In this document: positions 1 through 8,115 of the stretch, piece after piece | How the letters are laid out: every line of letters begins with the position of its first letter | How positions within the stretch are numbered: position 1 is the first letter of the stretch | DNA from: Plantactinospora sp040120695 | GTDB taxonomy: Bacteria > Actinomycetota > Actinomycetes > Mycobacteriales > Micromonosporaceae | NCBI RefSeq assembly: GCF_040120695.1 | Contig: NZ_JBEEAC010000029.1 | Coordinates: forward strand, 1 to 64,000 | Length of the DNA stretch: 64,000 nucleotides | Direction of reading: 5' to 3' | Translations under genes and position numbers: made by a program | The notes under the pieces: model-generated | Seen by the model: only the letters and a program-made list of their open reading frames with translations | What the model was told of the DNA's origin: nothing | Database searches by the model: none

Positions 1-5
1 GGCCA

Positions 6-61
6 CGAGGTCTCCGTGCAGATGGTTGTCTTGGTCGATAACCCATCTACCGGAGACCTCG
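6..61. repeat. Inverted repeat at left edge, possible terminator or element end
   Basis: An 11-bp perfect inverted repeat (CGAGGTCTCCG at 6-16 and CGGAGACCTCG at 51-61) encloses a second, shorter pairing (GATGG with CCATC). It could be a terminator for a gene left of the window or the end of a mobile element. No coding function is visible in bases 1-153. Confidence 0.4.
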
Positions 62-153
62 CCACATCTCGATCACCAACACGCCCGGCCCGTCAAACCG
101 GATCAGCCACTTATGACACACGGCCTAGGGGGAAGTCAGGGTGTCGGCCGTAC

Positions 154-193
154 GGTGTGCCGCCGGGTCCTCGGCCTGACCCGGCGGCACACC
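154..193. terminator. Strong hairpin terminator
   Basis: A perfect 16-bp stem (154-169 with 178-193) closes an 8-nt loop. It lies 10 bases beyond the stop of the minus-strand AHSA1 gene and has no U-tract, as is usual for actinomycete terminators. It could serve both strands. Confidence 0.75.
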
Positions 194-202
194 GGCCGAA
201 GG

Positions 203-1075
203 TCAGGCCTCCGTGTGGGCCTCAACCGGCACGTTGTCGGTCGGGTCGTCGAGCCAGATCGGGCGCCAGTCGGCCAGCTCGTGGTAGCGGCGCAGCTCGG
301 CGAGGCCACTGAGCCACCCGGCCCAGGCCGCGTACGGCGGCTGGTCGAAGCCGCTCTGCACGAAGGAGAGCTTGGTCTTTCCGCCGCTGCCCTCCAGCTC
401 CCAGCTCACCACCCCGGCCGGCCCCCAGTCGACGGTCATCGCCTTGCCGGGGGTGAGATCCAGCACCTTCGCCGGGTTGGGGTTGTTGTCGAAGCCGCCC
501 ATCGCGTAGCGGCCGCCGACGAAGGGCTCGATCCCGATCGGGTAGCCGAACCACTCGCTGGCCTTGGCCGAGTCGGTCAGCGACTCGTAGAGCTCCTCGG
601 GGGAGGCGTCGATGACGATCTCCTCACGGAGCGTCGCCGAGGTGAAGTCGGTCTTCGGGGTGAGCGGCCGTCCCTCGACGTGGTCGACGAGGTTGGCGAT
701 CGCCAGCGCCCAGTACGTCTGGAGCACGCCCCGGATGCTCGCGCCGGTGATCACGTCCTGGAAGCTCCAGTGGGTCTGCGAGAGCGAGATGACGGTGGAG
801 TCGGGGCTCTCCTCGGTCAGGGTGATCTCGGTGGTGGTCTCCTCGCCGTCCAGCAGCCAGCTGAACCGGAGGCTGTGCTCGCCGACGTGGCGCAGCCGTT
901 GGTGCGGCGCGTCGCCCTCGGGCACCTGTGGGCCCCAGAACTCGTAACGGTGTGGCAGCTCCACCTCTGCCTGGTCGGCGAGCCAGACGCGCAGCTCGGC
1001 GGCGTCGGTGAGGGCGTGCCAGACGTTCTTGATCGGCGCGGCGGCGCGAGCGCGAAGCGTCAGTGGTGCGGTCAT
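203..1075 (-). CDS. Two-domain SRPBCC / AHSA1-family protein
   Basis: The 290-residue product contains two START-like AHSA1 modules. The first (about 1-135) starts with the usual ARAAAPIKNVWHALTD pattern. The second (about 145-275) starts with EIVIDASPEELYESLTD and contains PFVGGRYAMGGF. AHSA1 domains bind hydrophobic ligands or, in Aha1, Hsp90; the bacterial versions are mostly uncharacterised. No signal peptide or membrane segment is visible. The ATG overlaps the stop of the upstream ArsR-type regulator by 4 bp (ATGA), so the two are co-translated. Regulator plus AHSA1 pairs are common in actinobacteria and often act as small stress or detoxification modules. The ligand is unknown. Confidence 0.85.
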   Translation of the reverse strand: MTAPLTLRARAAAPIKNVWHALTDAAELRVWLADQAEVELPHRYEFWGPQVPEGDAPHQRLRHVGEHSLRFSWLLDGEETTTEITLTEESPDSTVISLSQTHWSFQDVITGASIRGVLQTYWALAIANLVDHVEGRPLTPKTDFTSATLREEIVIDASPEELYESLTDSAKASEWFGYPIGIEPFVGGRYAMGGFDNNPNPAKVLDLTPGKAMTVDWGPAGVVSWELEGSGGKTKLSFVQSGFDQPPYAAWAGWLSGLAELRRYHELADWRPIWLDDPTDNVPVEAHTEA

Positions 1076-1626
1076 TCGGTGCCTCCGTGTGGGTAGCAGG
1101 CGACGGCGAGCTTGAAGGCGTCGCCCTCGGCTCCGCCGTAGCGGGTGAACAGCTCTTGCAGTGCGGTCTGTAGGTCGGCGAGGAACTGTTGGCGTTGTTC
1201 CGCCGGCACCCGGATCTCGCCGGAGACGCCGATCGACGGCAGCTCCGGTGCGGTCCGGTCGAGGGCGGCGATGTCGGCCTGGACCTCCTCCATCAGGTTG
1301 AGCAGGTAGCCGAGGCTCATCTCGTCCTGCGCCTTGCGCAGCCCGAGCCGGCCGACCAGCCGAGGGGAGAGCCAGTACGACCGGGCGCTGGCCCGGTAGA
1401 TGCCCTCGGCGATGCCCCGCACCCTGCGCTCGGAGACCTGGTCGACGAGGCCGGCCTCGACCAGGCGCTTGACGTGGTAGTAGACCCGCTGCGGGGTCTG
1501 GCCGAGTTGGGTCGCCACCTCGGTGCAGGTGCGCGGCTCGGCCAGTTGCCGCAGCACCTCGATGCGCTGCGGTTTGAGCAGGGTCTCGGCCTGCTCGATC
1601 TGCTCCAGGTACATCACGTCTCTCAT
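1072..1626 (-). CDS. ArsR-type winged-helix transcriptional regulator
   Basis: The 184-residue protein has an N-terminal winged helix (about 12-75) with the pattern LLKPQRIEVLRQLAEPRTC, EVATQLGQTPQRVYYHVKRL and then the wing. This is typical of the ArsR/HTH_20 group; the C-terminal part probably senses a ligand or mediates dimerisation. No metal-binding cysteine cluster is evident, so it is unlikely to be a classical metal sensor. I chose the ATG at 1626 because a TTGACA-17-CAGGAT promoter ends about 10 nt upstream, which would make the transcript nearly leaderless. An ORF starting at TTG 1665 would place the -35 box inside the gene. It is coupled to the AHSA1 gene and probably autoregulates the pair. 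Confidence 0.85.
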   Translation of the reverse strand: MRDVMYLEQIEQAETLLKPQRIEVLRQLAEPRTCTEVATQLGQTPQRVYYHVKRLVEAGLVDQVSERRVRGIAEGIYRASARSYWLSPRLVGRLGLRKAQDEMSLGYLLNLMEEVQADIAALDRTAPELPSIGVSGEIRVPAEQRQQFLADLQTALQELFTRYGGAEGDAFKLAVACYPHGGTE

Positions 1627-1636
1627 AACAAAAACA

Positions 1637-1665
1637 ATCCTGTACGTAAAAACTAATTTTGTCAA
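1637..1665 (-). promoter_or_regulatory. Promoter of the ArsR-AHSA1 operon
   Basis: On the minus strand a consensus TTGACA (1665-1660) is followed after 17 nt by CAGGAT (1642-1637). The start codon lies 10 nt further on. The segment is strikingly AT-rich for this genome and contains near-palindromic A/T runs, such as AAAACTAATTTT, that could be the regulator's operator. Confidence 0.55.
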
Positions 1666-1730
1666 TCGGCCACGCGAGAGCCGATCGGGTCCGATCGTGG
1701 AGGCGGAGCGTCTGCTCGTGGAAGCGGAGG

Positions 1731-1994
1731 TCAGCCCTCGGGACGGTTCAGCAGGCCGACCGCGACGGTGTGCACCGCGGCCAGGTCAGCCGGGTCGGAG
1801 AGCGCCGCCCGCCCACCGGTGACCGCGTACCACTCGTCGGCGTCCTTGTACTGCACCCGCAGGACGGCGTCCTTCCCGTCCAGCTCGGTGCGGAGCGTCA
1901 GCTCGCCGGTGATCACCCCGACCTCGTCGGTCATCACCCCACCGGGGCCCGCGGTGATGTCGGTGGTCTGCGCGGCGCTTTCCGTCCCGGCCAT
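1731..1994 (-). CDS. Hypothetical 87-residue protein coupled to the HNH nuclease gene
   Basis: The ATG at 1994 overlaps the TGA of the upstream nuclease gene by one base (TGATG), which shows coupled translation. The product is acidic and soluble-looking, without a signal peptide. It carries a beta-rich middle (VGVITGELTLRTELDG, VLRVQYKDADEWYAVTG) and a short helical tail. I do not recognise a family. Its coupling to a secreted HNH nuclease suggests an accessory or immunity role, but this is inference only. The longer frame extending to 2231 is an antisense-like reading of the nuclease gene and was not used. Confidence 0.6.
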   Translation of the reverse strand: MAGTESAAQTTDITAGPGGVMTDEVGVITGELTLRTELDGKDAVLRVQYKDADEWYAVTGGRAALSDPADLAAVHTVAVGLLNRPEG

Positions 1995-2635
1995 CAGCAG
2001 CTCCCCAGCATGTCGTCGAGCGCACCCTTCTCGGCCGAGGTCACCGAGAGCCGCCAGTAGTGCTTGACCGCGATCCAGTCCTCCGCGTACCGACACCAGT
2101 CGCCCCGGTTCGGCGGCTTCCACTGCGACGGGTCCTGGTCGCCCTTCGACCGGTTGGAACTCGCCGATACCGCGAACAACTGCGGCCGGTCCAGGTCGTT
2201 GGCGAAGTCGCCCCGCTTGTCGTCGTCCCACTCGTCGGCACCGGAACGCCAGGCGTTGGCCAGCGGCACCATGTGGTCGATGTCCACCGCGGAGGGGTCG
2301 GCGAGGGTCCGCTTGTCGTACCGGCTCGACCAGCGGCCCCCGACCACGTTGCAGCCGGAGAGCTTGATGCCGGTGCCGTCCCGCTGGAGCACGGTGTCCC
2401 GGACGTCGCAGTTCTTGCCGGCATGCCGCCAGTGCGGGAATCGCTCCCGGCTGTAGCCCCGCATCGAGCCGGCACTGGCCACGGTGAGCTGGTCCAGCTG
2501 GGCGTGGGCGTCGGTCGGTCCGGTCGGCTCCGGCGCCGGGCTCTCGACCGGGGCGCAGGCGGCGGCCACGAGCAGGCCGGCGAGCACGGCCGCAGTTCCC
2601 GACCGTGCTAGTGATCTGGTACGGATGAACGGCAC
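1994..2635 (-). CDS. Secreted HNH-family nuclease lipoprotein (DUF1524/GmrSD C-terminal type)
   Basis: The 213-residue product starts with a lipoprotein signal peptide (hydrophobic stretch 13-26, lipobox AAAC with Cys27). The rest is a DUF1524-type HNH domain: GCNVVGGRW, then the metal/catalytic motif DIDHMVPLANAW, then SNRSKGDQDPSQWKPP. The His in DHMVPL and the Asn in SNRSKGD are the expected active-site residues. Homologues are common exported nucleases in actinobacteria, thought to degrade extracellular DNA. The start is GTG 2635. It shares a 97-bp divergent promoter region with the MFS gene. The domain call is firm; the biological role is inferred. Confidence 0.85.
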   Translation of the reverse strand: MPFIRTRSLARSGTAAVLAGLLVAAACAPVESPAPEPTGPTDAHAQLDQLTVASAGSMRGYSRERFPHWRHAGKNCDVRDTVLQRDGTGIKLSGCNVVGGRWSSRYDKRTLADPSAVDIDHMVPLANAWRSGADEWDDDKRGDFANDLDRPQLFAVSASSNRSKGDQDPSQWKPPNRGDWCRYAEDWIAVKHYWRLSVTSAEKGALDDMLGSC

Positions 2636-2732
2636 GTTCCCAGCTCGCGAGGTCTAGACCGGTCCGAGGGGCGACCGGCAGAGGTTCCGGCGTTTCGCGG
2701 CATCCTACGACACAGGCAGGAAGATTGACACC

Positions 2733-4247
2733 GTGAGCGATTCGTCAGCACCGTTGCGGATGTCCAGCACGGCCGGTCGAGGCACCCTGCTCGCCGCCGT
2801 CGTCGCCTCCGGCATGGTCTTCCTGGACGCCACCGTGGTCAACGTGGCCCTCCCGCACCTCGGCGCCGAACTGCGGGCCAGCACCGCCGGCCTACAGTGG
2901 ACGCTCAACGGCTACCTGCTGACGCTGGCCGCGTTCGTACTGCTCGGCGGGGCGCTCGGCGACCGGGTCGGGCGGCGCAGGGTCTTCCTCGCCGGCGTGC
3001 TGGCGTTCACCGCCGCCTCCGTACTCTGCGGCGCGGCGCAGAGCATCGAGTGGCTGATCGTCGCCCGTTTCCTCCAGGGACTCGGCGGCGCGCTGCTGAC
3101 CCCCGGCTCGCTCGCCCTGCTCCAGGCCAGCTTCCACCCGGACGAGCGGGGTCGGGTGATCGGCGCCTGGTCCGGCCTGGCCGGTGTGTCGACCGCGCTC
3201 GGCCCCTTCCTCGGCGGTTGGCTGATCGACGCGCTCTCCTGGCGGGCGATCTTCTTCCTCAACCTGCCACTCGCGGTGATCGTGATCGTCGCCGCGCTGC
3301 GCTGGACCCCGGAGAGCAGGGCCGACGGCGCGGCGGCAGCCCGGTTCGACGTGGCCGGCTCGCTGCTCGGCGCGCTCGGCCTGGCCGGCGTCACGTACGC
3401 GCTGATCGAGGCGGAGCAGCGCGGACCCGGCTCCGCACCTGTGGTCGGCGCGGCGGTGCTCGGAGTCGCCGCCGCCGTCGCGTTCGTGCTGCTCGAACGG
3501 CATCGGGGCGAGCGGGCGATGCTGCCGCCGACCCTCTTCGTCAGCCGGCTCTTCGGGGTGCTCAACGTCTACACCGTGCTGGTCTACGCCGCGCTGACCG
3601 GACTCACCTTCTTCTTCTCCGTCTATCTCCAGAACGTCGTCGGCTACTCCGCCCTGGAGACCGGCCTGGCCACCCTGCCGATGACGATCCTGCTGCTGGT
3701 CGGCTCGGCACGCTCCGGCGCGCTCGCCTCGAAGATCGGGCCCCGGCCACAGCTCACCGTCGGCCCGCTGGTCGCCGCCGCCGGGCTGTTCCTGCTGCAC
3801 GGGGTGAGCCGGGGCGACTCGTACTGGACCGACGTCCTGCCCGGGATCACCCTCTTCGGGCTCGGCATGACCCTGGTGGTGGCCCCGCTGACCGCCTCCG
3901 TGCTCGCCGCCGCCCCCGACCGGCTGGCCGGCGCGGCGAGCGGCTTCAACAACGCCGCGTCCCGGGTCGGCGGGCTGCTCGCCGTCTCCGGGCTGCCCCT
4001 GGTGGTGGGGCTCTCCGGTGGCGGGTACGAGCGCTCCGACCAGCTCACCCCGGCGTACCGGCAGGCGGTGCTCTGGTCCGCCGGGCTGATGCTGCTCGGC
4101 GCGCTGATCGCCGCCGTACTGGTGCACCGGCCGGAGCGGGAGCCGAAGAAGTCCCGCCCCTGCCCGTCCCTGCCGCCGCCCCCGACCCACCAGCACGAAC
4201 CGGACCGGGATACCGGCCGGGCACGGGCGGAACAGCACCGCTCGTAG
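2733..4247 (+). CDS. MFS drug exporter, DHA2 (EmrB/QacA) family, 14 TM
   Basis: The 504-residue membrane protein has about 14 predicted transmembrane helices. It carries DHA2 signatures: motif A GGALGDRVGRRRVF after TM2, the LDATVVNVALPHLGAEL pattern in TM1, and the antiporter motif C LSGLAGVSTALGPFLGGWL in TM5. Such proteins export drugs or cationic compounds using the proton gradient. The C-terminal 45 residues are hydrophilic and Pro-rich. The start is GTG 2733, preceded by GGAAG. The gene is divergent from the nuclease gene, and no dedicated regulator is adjacent. The substrate cannot be predicted from the sequence. Confidence 0.9.
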   Translation: MSDSSAPLRMSSTAGRGTLLAAVVASGMVFLDATVVNVALPHLGAELRASTAGLQWTLNGYLLTLAAFVLLGGALGDRVGRRRVFLAGVLAFTAASVLCGAAQSIEWLIVARFLQGLGGALLTPGSLALLQASFHPDERGRVIGAWSGLAGVSTALGPFLGGWLIDALSWRAIFFLNLPLAVIVIVAALRWTPESRADGAAAARFDVAGSLLGALGLAGVTYALIEAEQRGPGSAPVVGAAVLGVAAAVAFVLLERHRGERAMLPPTLFVSRLFGVLNVYTVLVYAALTGLTFFFSVYLQNVVGYSALETGLATLPMTILLLVGSARSGALASKIGPRPQLTVGPLVAAAGLFLLHGVSRGDSYWTDVLPGITLFGLGMTLVVAPLTASVLAAAPDRLAGAASGFNNAASRVGGLLAVSGLPLVVGLSGGGYERSDQLTPAYRQAVLWSAGLMLLGALIAAVLVHRPEREPKKSRPCPSLPPPPTHQHEPDRDTGRARAEQHRS

Positions 4248-4299
4248 CGGTGCCGACAGGCGTGCCGGACGGGTCGGGCACGGCGACGGCGGTGCGCCG

Positions 4300-4343
4300 G
4301 TTCGTGCGGGTCGGCCGGGATCGCCGATCCGGCCCGCACGAAC
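4300..4343. terminator. Bidirectional terminator between the MFS gene and leuA
   Basis: An 11-bp outer stem (GTTCGTGCGGG at 4300-4310 with CCCGCACGAAC at 4333-4343) encloses further G/C pairing. It sits between two convergent genes. Confidence 0.7.
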
Positions 4344-4420
4344 GGCTGCTCACTGGAGGACGTGGCTCGGCTTAAGCCGGCTCGGCCCGTTCAGCGCGGA
4401 CTTCAGCCGGCTCGGCCGGC

Positions 4421-6175
4421 TCAGCGCAGCGCGCGGTTGACGGCGCTGGTCACCGCCCGGACCGAGGCGGTCACGATGTTGGCGTCCAGACCCACGCCCC
4501 AGACCGTACGACCGTCGACCTCGCACTCCACGTACGCGGCGGCCTGGGCGTCGCCGCCCGAGGACATCGCGTGCTCGTGGTAGTCGAGGACCCGGACCTG
4601 GACGTCGAGCGCCTGCAACGCGCTGACGTACGCGTCGATCGGGCCGTTACCGGTTGCCGAGAGCGGCCGGCTGTCGCCGCCGAACCGGGCGTCGACCTCG
4701 ATGTCGACCTTTCCGTCGGCGGTGCCGATGGTGTAGCCCTGCACCTGGACCGCCGGCTCCCGCTGCTGGTCCACCAGGTATTCCTCGGCGAAGAGCTGCC
4801 ACATCCGGCCCGGCTCCACCTCGCCGCCGTCGTCGTCGGTGACCCGCTGCACCACGCCGGAGAACTCGATCTGGAGCCGCCGGGGCAGGTCCAGGTGGTG
4901 CTCCGTCTTCATGACGTACGCCACGCCGCCCTTGCCGGACTGCGAGTTGACCCGGATCACCGCCTCGTAGCTGCGGCCGAGGTCCTTCGGGTCGATCGGC
5001 AGGTAGGGCACCGCCCAGCCGAACTGGTCGATCGGCACCCCGGCCGCCTGCGCGTCGGCGGCCAGCGCGTCGAAGCCCTTGTTGATCGCGTCCTGGTGCG
5101 AGCCGGAGAAGGCGGTGTAGACGAGGTCACCCGCGTACGGGTGCCGCTCGTGCACCGGCAACTGGTTGCAGTACTCGACAGCCCGCTTGATCTCGTCGAT
5201 GTTGGAGAAGTCGATCTGCGGGTCGACGCCCTGGGAGAAGAGGTTCAGCCCCAGCGTGACCAGGTCGACGTTGCCGGTGCGCTCGCCGTTGCCGAAGAGG
5301 CAGCCCTCGACCCGGTCCGCCCCGGCCAGCAGGCCCAACTCGGCGGCGGCGACGCCGGTGCCCCGGTCGTTGTGCGGGTGCAGGGAGAGGATGACGCTGT
5401 CGCGGCGGGGCAGGTTCCGGTGCATCCACTCGATCGAGTCGGCGTAGACGTTCGGGGTGGCCATCTCGACGGTCGCCGGCAGGTTGATGATCAGTGGCCG
5501 GTCCGGGGTCGGGTCGATGACCTCGATCACCGCCGCGCAGACCTCCAGGGCGTAGTCCAGCTCCGTCCCGGTGTAGGACTCTGGCGAGTACTCGTAGAAG
5601 ACGTCGGTGTCCGGGGCGTGGATCTCGTGGTACTTCTGGCACAGCCGGGCGCCGGAGGTGGCGATGTCGGTGATCCCGGCCCTGTCCAGGCCGAAGACCA
5701 CCCGGCGCTGGAGCGTCGAGGTCGAGTTGTAGAAGTGCACGATCGCGCGCCTCGCACCCCGGATCGCCTCGAAGGTGCGGTCGATCAGGTGCTCCCGGCA
5801 CTGGGTCAGCACCTGGATGGTGACGTCCTCCGGGATCAGGTCCTGCTCGATCAACTGCCGGACGAAGTCGAAGTCGGTCTGGCTGGCCGACGGGAAGCCG
5901 ACCTCGATCTCCTTGTAGCCCATCTGCACCAGGAGCTGGAACATCCGCCGCTTGCGTTCCGGCGACATCGGGTCGATCAGGGCCTGGTTGCCGTCGCGCA
6001 GGTCGACCGCGCACCATCGGGGCGCCGTCTCGATCCGCCGGGTGGGCCACTGCCGGTCGGGCAGGTCGATTGCGAACTGCTGGTGGTAGGGCTGGTAACG
6101 CCGGTACGGCATGCGGCTGGGCCGCTGCCGGGCTATCGGATCAGCGTCGGTGGTGGTGCCGGCAGGTTGTGCCAT
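4421..6175 (-). CDS. leuA: 2-isopropylmalate synthase
   Basis: This enzyme condenses acetyl-CoA with 2-oxoisovalerate to form 2-isopropylmalate, the committed step of leucine biosynthesis. The 584-residue protein is of the long actinobacterial LeuA type. It has DLRDGNQ (58-64, metal and substrate binding), HPHND (266-270, metal ligands) and GNGERTGN (295-302). The C-terminal LeuA dimer/allosteric domain (about 440-584) is where leucine feedback inhibition acts. The start is ATG 6175 with GGGAG nine bases upstream. A leader peptide with three consecutive Leu codons and hairpins lies upstream, which suggests attenuation. The gene is monocistronic here. Confidence 0.97.
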   Translation of the reverse strand: MAQPAGTTTDADPIARQRPSRMPYRRYQPYHQQFAIDLPDRQWPTRRIETAPRWCAVDLRDGNQALIDPMSPERKRRMFQLLVQMGYKEIEVGFPSASQTDFDFVRQLIEQDLIPEDVTIQVLTQCREHLIDRTFEAIRGARRAIVHFYNSTSTLQRRVVFGLDRAGITDIATSGARLCQKYHEIHAPDTDVFYEYSPESYTGTELDYALEVCAAVIEVIDPTPDRPLIINLPATVEMATPNVYADSIEWMHRNLPRRDSVILSLHPHNDRGTGVAAAELGLLAGADRVEGCLFGNGERTGNVDLVTLGLNLFSQGVDPQIDFSNIDEIKRAVEYCNQLPVHERHPYAGDLVYTAFSGSHQDAINKGFDALAADAQAAGVPIDQFGWAVPYLPIDPKDLGRSYEAVIRVNSQSGKGGVAYVMKTEHHLDLPRRLQIEFSGVVQRVTDDDGGEVEPGRMWQLFAEEYLVDQQREPAVQVQGYTIGTADGKVDIEVDARFGGDSRPLSATGNGPIDAYVSALQALDVQVRVLDYHEHAMSSGGDAQAAAYVECEVDGRTVWGVGLDANIVTASVRAVTSAVNRALR

Positions 6176-6244
6176 GACAGGAAGCTCCCGTGGTCATGTG
6201 GCGTGAACGCCGAGTGTCAGATCGAGATTTCGGATCTTCGTGCC

Positions 6245-6273
6245 GGATCCGGGCCTGGTCGCGGGCCGGATCC
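6245..6273 (-). promoter_or_regulatory. Candidate attenuator hairpin in the leuA leader
   Basis: GGATCCGGGCC (6245-6255) pairs with GGCCGGATCC (6264-6273) with one bulged base. The hairpin lies between the leader peptide and leuA. Each arm is itself palindromic (CCGGATCCGG), and GTGTCAGATC occurs twice nearby (6214-6223 and 6276-6285), so alternative folds are possible. This is what an attenuation switch needs. There is no U-tract. Confidence 0.45.
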
Positions 6274-6338
6274 CGGTGTCAGATCTTTCGAAGAGGCTGA
6301 CCGGGACGGGGCCCGGCCGAGATGCAGGACGGCGCGCT

Positions 6339-6407
6339 TCAACTCCGCGACGAGGTGCCGGCCTGGGAAGCCTCGTCGCGGCGGCGAAGGAGCAGGGCCT
6401 GCCACAT
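6339..6407 (-). CDS. Predicted leucine leader peptide of leuA (22 residues)
   Basis: A 22-codon ORF starts at ATG 6407 with a good Shine-Dalgarno sequence (AAGGTGA, 6421-6415, 7 nt upstream). It encodes MWQALLLRRRDEASQ and seven more residues, ending in TGA. It holds three consecutive leucine codons (CTG CTC CTT) and then three Arg codons. Leader peptides with runs of Leu codons before leuA are known in actinobacteria and regulate by ribosome-mediated attenuation. The position (about 160 bases before leuA) and the hairpins that follow fit this. The ORF is too short to be judged by composition, so confidence rests on the SD, the Leu run and the context. Confidence 0.65.
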   Translation of the reverse strand: MWQALLLRRRDEASQAGTSSRS

Positions 6408-6497
6408 GACAAAGTCACCTTAAGTGCTCGACGAGCGATCGGGTAAGCGTAGTCCGCAATCTGGGAGCCGCCCAGGTGGCGACGGGGGTGGGCGGGG

Positions 6498-7043
6498 TCA
6501 GCGGAGCAGCAACTCGGCCAGCGGGCGACGCTGGCGCAGGCCGATCTCCCGCGCCCGCAGGTCCTCCGGCAGCGAGTAGGGGTCACCGAGCCGGCCCACC
6601 GCGACCACCACGTGTGGGCGTACCCCGGACGAGAGGTCCAGGTCGGCGTGGAGCCCGGCGGCGTCGAACCCGGAGATCTGCCGCACGTAGAGCCGCAGCG
6701 CGGTGGCTTGGACCGTGAGATGCGCCACCGCCTGGCCCAGGTCGTACGCGGCGTGCGGCAGCGGCCCGCCGTTCGGCCCGGTGGTGGTGTGCGCGCCGAG
6801 CAGCAGCGCCGAGGCCCGGCTGGCCCACCGCTGGTTACCGGCGGAGAGGTTGGTCAGGATCCGCTTGAATGCCTCGTCGTCGCGGCGACCGACCAGGAAG
6901 CGCCAGGGCTGGGTGTTGTCGGCGGACGGCGCCCAGCGGGCCGCCTCGAGCAGCGACGCGACCTCGGCGTCGGTGAGGTCGGCGACCGGGTCGAAGGCGT
7001 GCGGGCTCCACCGGGTCGCCAGAATCGGGGAGAGCTGGGACAT
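6498..7043 (-). CDS. Nitroreductase-family FMN oxidoreductase
   Basis: The 181-residue protein has the nitroreductase fold. ATRWSPHAFDP near the N-terminus matches the family's R-S-x-R/H FMN-phosphate site, LLEAARWAPSADNTQPWRF is the signature segment (about 31-49), and AAYDLGQAVAHLTVQATALRL is the helical segment before the C-terminal FMN contacts. These enzymes use NAD(P)H to reduce nitro groups, quinones or other acceptors; the physiological substrate is rarely known. The gene is single, with neighbours on both sides in the same direction but with gaps. The length is slightly short for the family (usually 190-220). Confidence 0.88.
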   Translation of the reverse strand: MSQLSPILATRWSPHAFDPVADLTDAEVASLLEAARWAPSADNTQPWRFLVGRRDDEAFKRILTNLSAGNQRWASRASALLLGAHTTTGPNGGPLPHAAYDLGQAVAHLTVQATALRLYVRQISGFDAAGLHADLDLSSGVRPHVVVAVGRLGDPYSLPEDLRAREIGLRQRRPLAELLLR

Positions 7044-7128
7044 GATGCCGAGTGTGCCGTATCAGGCACTCTGTCCCCACACTGGGGTCACCCGGCGTGA
7101 CGAAGCGCACCCATAACGTGAAGGAGGC

Positions 7129-7884
7129 TCATTCGCCGTCTGAGCCGTCGGGCGGCGGTGCGGCGATCGGTAACGGCTCCCGGTCGACCAGCGGACCGGG
7201 CAGCGCGACGGTGGCCGGGGCGGCGGTCGGCGTACCGGCCAGGGTCAGGGTGCCGGCGGGCAGCCGGGCCGCCGTGAGGGTGCCGTCCTGGGCATAGCAG
7301 TAGATGCCCGGGTCCAGCTGCGGGCTGACCGACGCCGAGGTCGACTCGACGGCGAAACACCTGCCCCGGGCGCCCGGCAGGGCGGCGGCGGAGACCGCGA
7401 GCGGGGCCTGCCGGTCGGTGAGTACCGCCGGCCAGTCGGTGAACGGGTGCCGCATCCGGGGGTCGATGCCGGGGTCGAGGGGTTGGTCGGGCCCGGCCAC
7501 CCGTACGCAGCCCGACTCCGGTCGCTCCGCCGAGGGGAGCGCGCACTGGAACATTCCGGCACGATTCTGGACAACTGAGACGTCGGCGCTGCCGCCGAGC
7601 GCGCCACCCGGGATGTCCACCCGCCAGGAGCGGTCGGCCGCCCGGACCACCGAGATCGACCGGTCCGGTTCGCCGGCTGCGCTGAGCGTGTACACGGCCG
7701 TCAGCTGGCGGTCCTGTGCGGCGGCGGCGAGCGCGGCGAGCTGGTCCCGGGCCTCGGCCGGCTGGCTCGCCGCCGGAGCGGGACTGGTCGCGGCCGGCGC
7801 GGGGGTCTCGGCGCCGCAGCCGGCCAGCAGCGCCGTGCCGGCCAGCAGGAGTGCGCCGAGCAGGGGGGCTACGCCGGGATGCAC
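7129..7884 (-). CDS. Putative lipoprotein of unknown function
   Basis: The 251-residue product begins with a lipoprotein signal (hydrophobic stretch 7-22, lipobox LLAGC with Cys23) and an Ala/Pro/Thr-rich linker to about residue 45. The rest looks like a beta-rich secreted domain that measures about 190 residues. It has four Cys residues after the lipobox, which could form disulfides. The DRSISVVRAADRSWRVDIPGG segment resembles LolA/LppX-like lipoprotein folds, but this is only an impression. The start is GTG 7884, with a TATACC box 14 nt upstream. It is divergent from lysC. No functional partner is evident. Confidence 0.7.
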   Translation of the reverse strand: MHPGVAPLLGALLLAGTALLAGCGAETPAPAATSPAPAASQPAEARDQLAALAAAAQDRQLTAVYTLSAAGEPDRSISVVRAADRSWRVDIPGGALGGSADVSVVQNRAGMFQCALPSAERPESGCVRVAGPDQPLDPGIDPRMRHPFTDWPAVLTDRQAPLAVSAAALPGARGRCFAVESTSASVSPQLDPGIYCYAQDGTLTAARLPAGTLTLAGTPTAAPATVALPGPLVDREPLPIAAPPPDGSDGE

Positions 7885-8115
7885 CCCGCCATTCTCGGGG
7901 TATACCGCTGGAACGGGTGATCAGTCCAGCTACTCTCGCGTGTCGCGCCGGGTCGGATGGTGGGAACGTCTGGTCGGCGCGACGGCGCCGGCCGGTACTC
8001 TGAGTTGGTCTCACACGGCGCCGCCGGTCTCGACCCGGCGGCGTCGGCACGCTCAGGGTCGTGCGCCTCGTCCGGCCCGGGATTCGCTTGGCCCATCGGG
8101 AAGGAGTGCACCGTC

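Noticed and set aside
1..153. Transposase fragment at the left edge
   Set aside because: An inverted repeat is present but no transposase motif can be read in any frame.
4571..6409. Long plus-strand open frame antisense to leuA (612 codons)
   Set aside because: Shadow of the GC-biased leuA codons; no SD, no motifs, Asp/Val/Gly/Arg-rich composition.
7990..8115. Lysine riboswitch upstream of lysC
   Set aside because: The leader is too short and lacks the riboswitch core; only a small G/C hairpin is seen.
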